Source of the DNA: CAZIMM01 sp964540415
Lineage (GTDB): Bacteria > Bacillota > Clostridia > Oscillospirales > Acutalibacteraceae
Assembly: GCA_964540415.1 (NCBI GenBank)
Contig: CAZIMM010000090.1
Coordinates: 1-8,523, forward strand
Direction of reading: 5' to 3'
DNA length: 8,523 nt
Below, piece after piece: positions 5,904 to 8,523 of the stretch. A program made the translations under genes and the position numbers. The stretch's first letter is position 1. Every line of letters starts with the position of its first letter. The notes under the pieces are model-generated. The model was not told where the DNA came from. It ran no database searches and was given only the letters and a program-made list of their open reading frames with translations.

Positions 5904-6959
5904 GTGAAATTAAAAAAACTACCCGCCGGAGCGCTGTACATAATTCTGTCCTTTTCCGCGTTCATGCTGCTGCTCATTCTTCCCGTTCCCGCCGCAGACG
6001 GGGTACGCGAAGGGCTGAGGCTGAGCGCCCGTGTTGTTGTGCCGAGTGTTTTTCCGTTTTTGATCGCGGGCTCTTTTTTTGTGCGCTCGGGCGCTGCAAG
6101 AACGGTGGGCAAATTTCTTTCCCCCTTGACGAAGCTCATTTTCCGTCTGCCGGAGGAGGCGGGCGGTGTTGTATTTGCTTCTATGATTGCCGGATACCCT
6201 GTCGGCGCGAGAATGACGGCGGAGCTGTATGCGCAGGGCGGGATAACCGCAGCGCAGGCAAAGCGGATGATGCTTTTCTGCATCAATCCCGGGCCGGCGT
6301 TCACTGTGGGTGCCGTGGGGCTGTCCATGCTCGGCAGCCGCCGTGCCGGAATCATTCTCTATGCCTGCGTGTGCTTCTCCTGCGTTTTTGTCGGCTTCCT
6401 TACAAGGTTTTTCGACGTGCCGGAGGTAAAAGAAGTGAGCAGACCTGTTCCGGAGATATGCTCTGTTTCGCAGACCTTTGTCGATTCGGTTTCAAGCGGC
6501 GCTTCAGGCGCATTCGCAATTGCCGCTTGGGTAACGCTTTTCGGCTGCATTTCCTCCCTGCTCGGGAATGTAATACACTCCCCCGAAGCGCTGATTTCCG
6601 CAAAATGCCTGTTTGAGGTTACGGGCGGCTGCTATGCGCTCGCGCAGAGTGCACCTATGCCGGCTGTTGCCGCAGCGCTCGGATGGTCGGGCTTTTGCGT
6701 GTGCTTTCAGGTGATTTCGAATGCGCGTGAGGTCGGATGCGGCTTTATGCCGCTACTCGTCGGACGTGCGCTGTGCGGAGGGGTGTCCGCCATTGCCTGC
6801 CGAGCTGTTTTGCAGTTTTTCCCCGACAGTGTGTCCGCGGCGCTGGTCGGTGCACAAAATTTTACCGCGTCAATGTGCTGCGTCTCATTCCCCGCTGCCG
6901 CCGGACTTTTTATTATGTGTTTAATAATGATACTTGATAATGAAAGAAAAGTATGTTAA
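5904..6959 (+). CDS. ylbJ: Sporulation integral membrane protein YlbJ
   Basis: A polytopic membrane protein of the YlbJ family (nucleoside-recognition/Gate-type transporter fold), a conserved sporulation gene of the sigma-E regulon in B. subtilis; its transported substrate is not established. From this start it is 351 aa. A first membrane helix spans about 9-26, followed by VVVPSVFPFLIAGSFF (44-59), the hallmark AGYPVGARMTAEL (96-108), the GGITAAQAKRMMLFCINPGPAF stretch (112-133) and further hydrophobic segments to the end. The start is ambiguous: GTG 5904, GTG 5883 and ATG 5859 are in frame, none with a good Shine-Dalgarno (only a weak GGTG before 5904). ATG 5859 sits inside the palindrome and would precede the predicted transcription start, so 5904 is preferred. 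The frame stays open further upstream over yqfC, but that part is antisense shadow. The next gene's promoter overlaps its 3' end. Confidence 0.92.
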   Translation: MKLKKLPAGALYIILSFSAFMLLLILPVPAADGVREGLRLSARVVVPSVFPFLIAGSFFVRSGAARTVGKFLSPLTKLIFRLPEEAGGVVFASMIAGYPVGARMTAELYAQGGITAAQAKRMMLFCINPGPAFTVGAVGLSMLGSRRAGIILYACVCFSCVFVGFLTRFFDVPEVKEVSRPVPEICSVSQTFVDSVSSGASGAFAIAAWVTLFGCISSLLGNVIHSPEALISAKCLFEVTGGCYALAQSAPMPAVAAALGWSGFCVCFQVISNAREVGCGFMPLLVGRALCGGVSAIACRAVLQFFPDSVSAALVGAQNFTASMCCVSFPAAAGLFIMCLIMILDNERKVC

Positions 6960-6962
6960 AAT
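6934..6962 (+). promoter_or_regulatory. Extended -10 sigma-70/SigA-type promoter for the 72-aa gene
   Basis: TTGATA (6934-6939), a 17-base spacer, then TAAAAT (6957-6962), with TG one base upstream of the -10 (6954-6955), making it an extended -10 promoter. The -10 covers the ylbJ stop codon. Predicted transcription start is near 6969, just before the TAGGAGGG ribosome site at 6976-6983. It would free the downstream genes from sporulation-specific ylbJ transcription. Confidence 0.75.
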
Positions 6963-6990
6963 ATGGGGTGAATGTTAGGAGGGATAAATT

Positions 6991-7209
6991 TTGAAAAAGA
7001 AGCTGCTCAACGCCAAAAAATTTTCCAAGCAGTGTGAAAACTGCAGACACGGCAGGCTTGCACCCGATGAAGACTGCGTGCTGTGCGAAAAGAAGGGCGT
7101 TATGCATCTTACCTCCGTCTGCCGAAAATTTGAATATGACCCTCTGCGCCGGCGCCCGAAGCGCCCTGTTCAGCGTGAGGAACACGACCCGAGCGAGTTT
7201 GTGCTGTAG
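6991..7209 (+). CDS. 72-aa five-cysteine, zinc-ribbon-like small protein of unknown function
   Basis: Not a family I can name. It has two CxxC knuckles, Cys15-x2-Cys18 and Cys29-x2-Cys32, plus Cys44, in the order C-x2-C-x10-C-x2-C-x11-C, within a very basic context (KKKLLNAKKF at the start; RRRPKRP at 53-59). The spacing suits a small zinc-binding knuckle or a redox/iron-sulfur site, and the positive charge would suit nucleic-acid or ribosome contact; both are inference. No membrane segment or signal peptide. The TTG start at 6991 is supported by a near-perfect TAGGAGGG (6976-6983) with 7-base spacing and by its own promoter. The DUF2804 gene follows after 48 bases with no terminator that I can see, so cotranscription is likely. 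Confidence 0.82.
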   Translation: MKKKLLNAKKFSKQCENCRHGRLAPDEDCVLCEKKGVMHLTSVCRKFEYDPLRRRPKRPVQREEHDPSEFVL

Positions 7210-7257
7210 AATTCCGTTTGATTCGGATGAAAACATAGAAAGCTGGAGGTAAAACAA

Positions 7258-8274
7258 ATGGTACAAAACCAAATCACCGAACGCACTCCGCTGCTTGACA
7301 AAAACGGTGATGTTGCAAACCCCGGATATTGCAAACGAAGCCTTTACGATTATGACCGCAGTGCAATCAAAGCAAACCCCATGCGCATCAAGGAATGGGA
7401 TTTTTACCAGATATCCAACGGACGCTACATCATTCAGATTGTCCTGGCGGACATTTCCATGGGCGGAGCGGCTTTCTTCACACTCATTGACATGTCAACC
7501 GGCAAGCATGTTGAGCACATGAACCTTTCACTGCTCACCTGCGGCAGGCTCGGACTTGAGCAGAACACCGAGGAGCCTCACTTTTTGCGCAGCAAACGCG
7601 GAAAGTTTGACATGCAGATTCGTTGCGGAAAAACAAAGCGGGTTTTGACTGTCAAATATCCTCCGAAGGGCATTGATGTGTGCATTGAGCTTGCGGTTAT
7701 GCCGGAGCATGAATCGCTCGTTATGGCCGTGCCGTTTGCGGAAAAGGGCCATTTTTATCTCAACCACAAGCAAAACTGTATGCCGGCGAAGGGCTATGTC
7801 AAAGCGGGAGAAACCGACATCGTGCTTGACCCCGACGAAACCTTCTGTGTGCTCGACTGGGGACGCGGCGTATGGCCGTACAAATGCAGCTGGTATTGGG
7901 GCAACGGCTCAGTCAAGCTTCCGGGCGGAAAGCTCTTCGGCTTTGAAATCGGCTGGGGCTTCGGGGACATGAGCGCTTTCACGGAGAACACGCTTTTCTA
8001 TGACGGCAAGGCTCACAAAATCGGCGAAGTTTTTCTTGACAAAGATCCCGACGACTGGATGAAGCCATGGCATTTCACCTCCGACGACGGAAGATTCAAT
8101 CTGACAATGACTCCGTTTTATGACAATTACTCCTCGTCCCGTGTTGTTCTCCTCGGCAACCGCTGCCACCAGGTTTTCGGCAAATGGGCCGGTTATGCAA
8201 TACTTGACGACGGCACGAAGATCGACATTGACAACATGAACGCATTCTGTGAATTTTCGGACAACCGCTGGTAA
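7258..8274 (+). CDS. DUF2804 domain-containing protein
   Basis: A 338-aa protein matching the DUF2804 family over its full length; no reaction is known for the family. Recognisable traits are the opening QNQITERTPLLDKNGDV, then GYCKRSLYDYDR (23-34), MRIKEWDFYQI (42-52), and the family's core with VLDWGRGVWPYKCSWYWG near residue 200 and a tryptophan- and glycine-rich GFEIGWGFGDMSAFTEN. It is rich in beta-type sequence, has no signal peptide and no membrane helix, and the Trp/Asp/His residues suggest a beta-sandwich ligand-binding or enzyme-like protein (inference). The start is ATG 7258 with GGAGGT (7245-7250) at 7-base spacing. An aminotransferase gene follows on the same strand after 48 bases. 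Codon use and composition look like the neighbours. Confidence 0.88.
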   Translation: MVQNQITERTPLLDKNGDVANPGYCKRSLYDYDRSAIKANPMRIKEWDFYQISNGRYIIQIVLADISMGGAAFFTLIDMSTGKHVEHMNLSLLTCGRLGLEQNTEEPHFLRSKRGKFDMQIRCGKTKRVLTVKYPPKGIDVCIELAVMPEHESLVMAVPFAEKGHFYLNHKQNCMPAKGYVKAGETDIVLDPDETFCVLDWGRGVWPYKCSWYWGNGSVKLPGGKLFGFEIGWGFGDMSAFTENTLFYDGKAHKIGEVFLDKDPDDWMKPWHFTSDDGRFNLTMTPFYDNYSSSRVVLLGNRCHQVFGKWAGYAILDDGTKIDIDNMNAFCEFSDNRW

Positions 8275-8322
8275 GTCTGTCCGTATTCCGTATTATAAAT
8301 TTTATTTTAGGAGATAATTAAA

Positions 8323-8523
8323 ATGCAAGAAATCACAAGATCAGACAAGCTTTCCGAGGTTCATTCCGATATAAGAGGCCCCGTATTTGTTGAGGCGATG
8401 AGAATGCGTGCCGAAGGCATTGACGTGCTCAGGCTCAACACCGGCAACCCCGCAACATTCGGATTCAAAATGCCCCCCAGCGTACGCAACGCTTTGATTA
8501 ACAATGCGGACAAGGCCGTTGCC
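8323..8523 (+). CDS. PLP-dependent (AlaA-like) aminotransferase, N-terminal part, cut by window end
   Basis: Only the first 67 codons are present, with no stop. The N-terminus matches class I/II fold-type I aminotransferases of the AlaA/YfdZ-like group: RSDKLSEVHSDIRGPVFVEA, then GIDVLRLNTGNPATFGFKMP, the substrate-side glycine/asparagine loop that opens this family. Such enzymes typically transfer amino groups between glutamate and pyruvate or related 2-oxo acids; the specificity, and the catalytic Lys that binds pyridoxal phosphate, lie beyond the window. ATG 8323 is preceded by AGGAGA (8309-8314) at 8-base spacing. The 48-base gap from the DUF2804 gene is A/T-rich with TATTATAAAT but has no matching -35, so I cannot say whether it has its own promoter. 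Confidence 0.88.
   Translation, partial: MQEITRSDKLSEVHSDIRGPVFVEAMRMRAEGIDVLRLNTGNPATFGFKMPPSVRNALINNADKAVA

Noticed and set aside
5891..6616. A 241-codon open frame in another phase of ylbJ
   Set aside because: Arginine- and cysteine-rich out-of-frame translation typical of a shadow frame; the YlbJ frame is clearly the coding one.
7213..7227. Small hairpin TCCG/CGGA between the five-cysteine gene and the DUF2804 gene
   Set aside because: Only 4 bp of stem and no T-run, so it is not a credible terminator.
8281..8294. Tandem CCGTATT repeat before the aminotransferase gene
   Set aside because: Two 7-base copies in a short A/T-rich gap are expected by chance often enough; no matching promoter or operator logic.
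1..8523. CRISPR arrays, tRNA/rRNA genes, insertion sequences, prophage or defence modules
   Set aside because: Looked for on both strands; no repeat-spacer pattern, transposase, integrase, cloverleaf or known defence protein was seen.

Overview
The window looks like a chromosomal stretch from a spore-forming or ancestrally spore-forming Clostridia species, most likely an Oscillospiraceae/Ruminococcaceae-type gut anaerobe. The evidence is an IreB family gene, three conserved sporulation genes (yqfC, yqfD, ylbJ), strong purine-rich Shine-Dalgarno sites, TTG/GTG starts and roughly even base composition. This is gene-content inference, not a taxonomic search. Nothing looks mobile: there is no transposase, integrase, phage gene, CRISPR array, tRNA or rRNA.

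Layout, left to right. (1) 1-813: the C-terminal part of cysteinyl-tRNA synthetase (cysS). It is followed after 19 bases by a 484-aa neutral-ceramidase-like metalloprotein (833-2287). (2) 2273-2827, minus: an iron-sulfur flavoprotein-like reductase that overlaps the ceramidase-like gene tail to tail. (3) 2828-2979: a divergent control region with one clear sigma-70-type promoter on each strand. (4) 2980-3537: ireB and a 97-aa protein of unknown function, closed by a hairpin terminator at 3550-3580. (5) 3607-4365: dUTPase (dut) and a small ABM-domain protein. (6) 4358-5840, minus: yqfC-yqfD, overlapping in the manner of translational coupling. (7) 5841-5903: a short divergent region holding a perfect 10-bp inverted repeat shared by yqfC and ylbJ. 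(8) 5904-6959: ylbJ. (9) 6991-8274: a 72-aa five-cysteine protein, driven by an extended -10 promoter inside the end of ylbJ, then a DUF2804 protein. (10) 8323-8523: the first 67 codons of an AlaA-like aminotransferase, cut by the window edge.

The genes serve separate jobs: translation (cysS), nucleotide-pool hygiene (dut), cell-wall-stress signalling (ireB, regulated by the IreK/PrkC kinase in relatives), mother-cell sporulation functions (yqfC, yqfD, ylbJ) and several metabolic or unknown proteins. The best candidates for something new are the symmetric yqfC/ylbJ promoter region, the ireB partner gene that stands where ruvX usually lies, and the ceramidase-like protein that keeps its predicted zinc ligands but has no evident export signal. 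I do not see a complete new multi-gene defence or mobile system.
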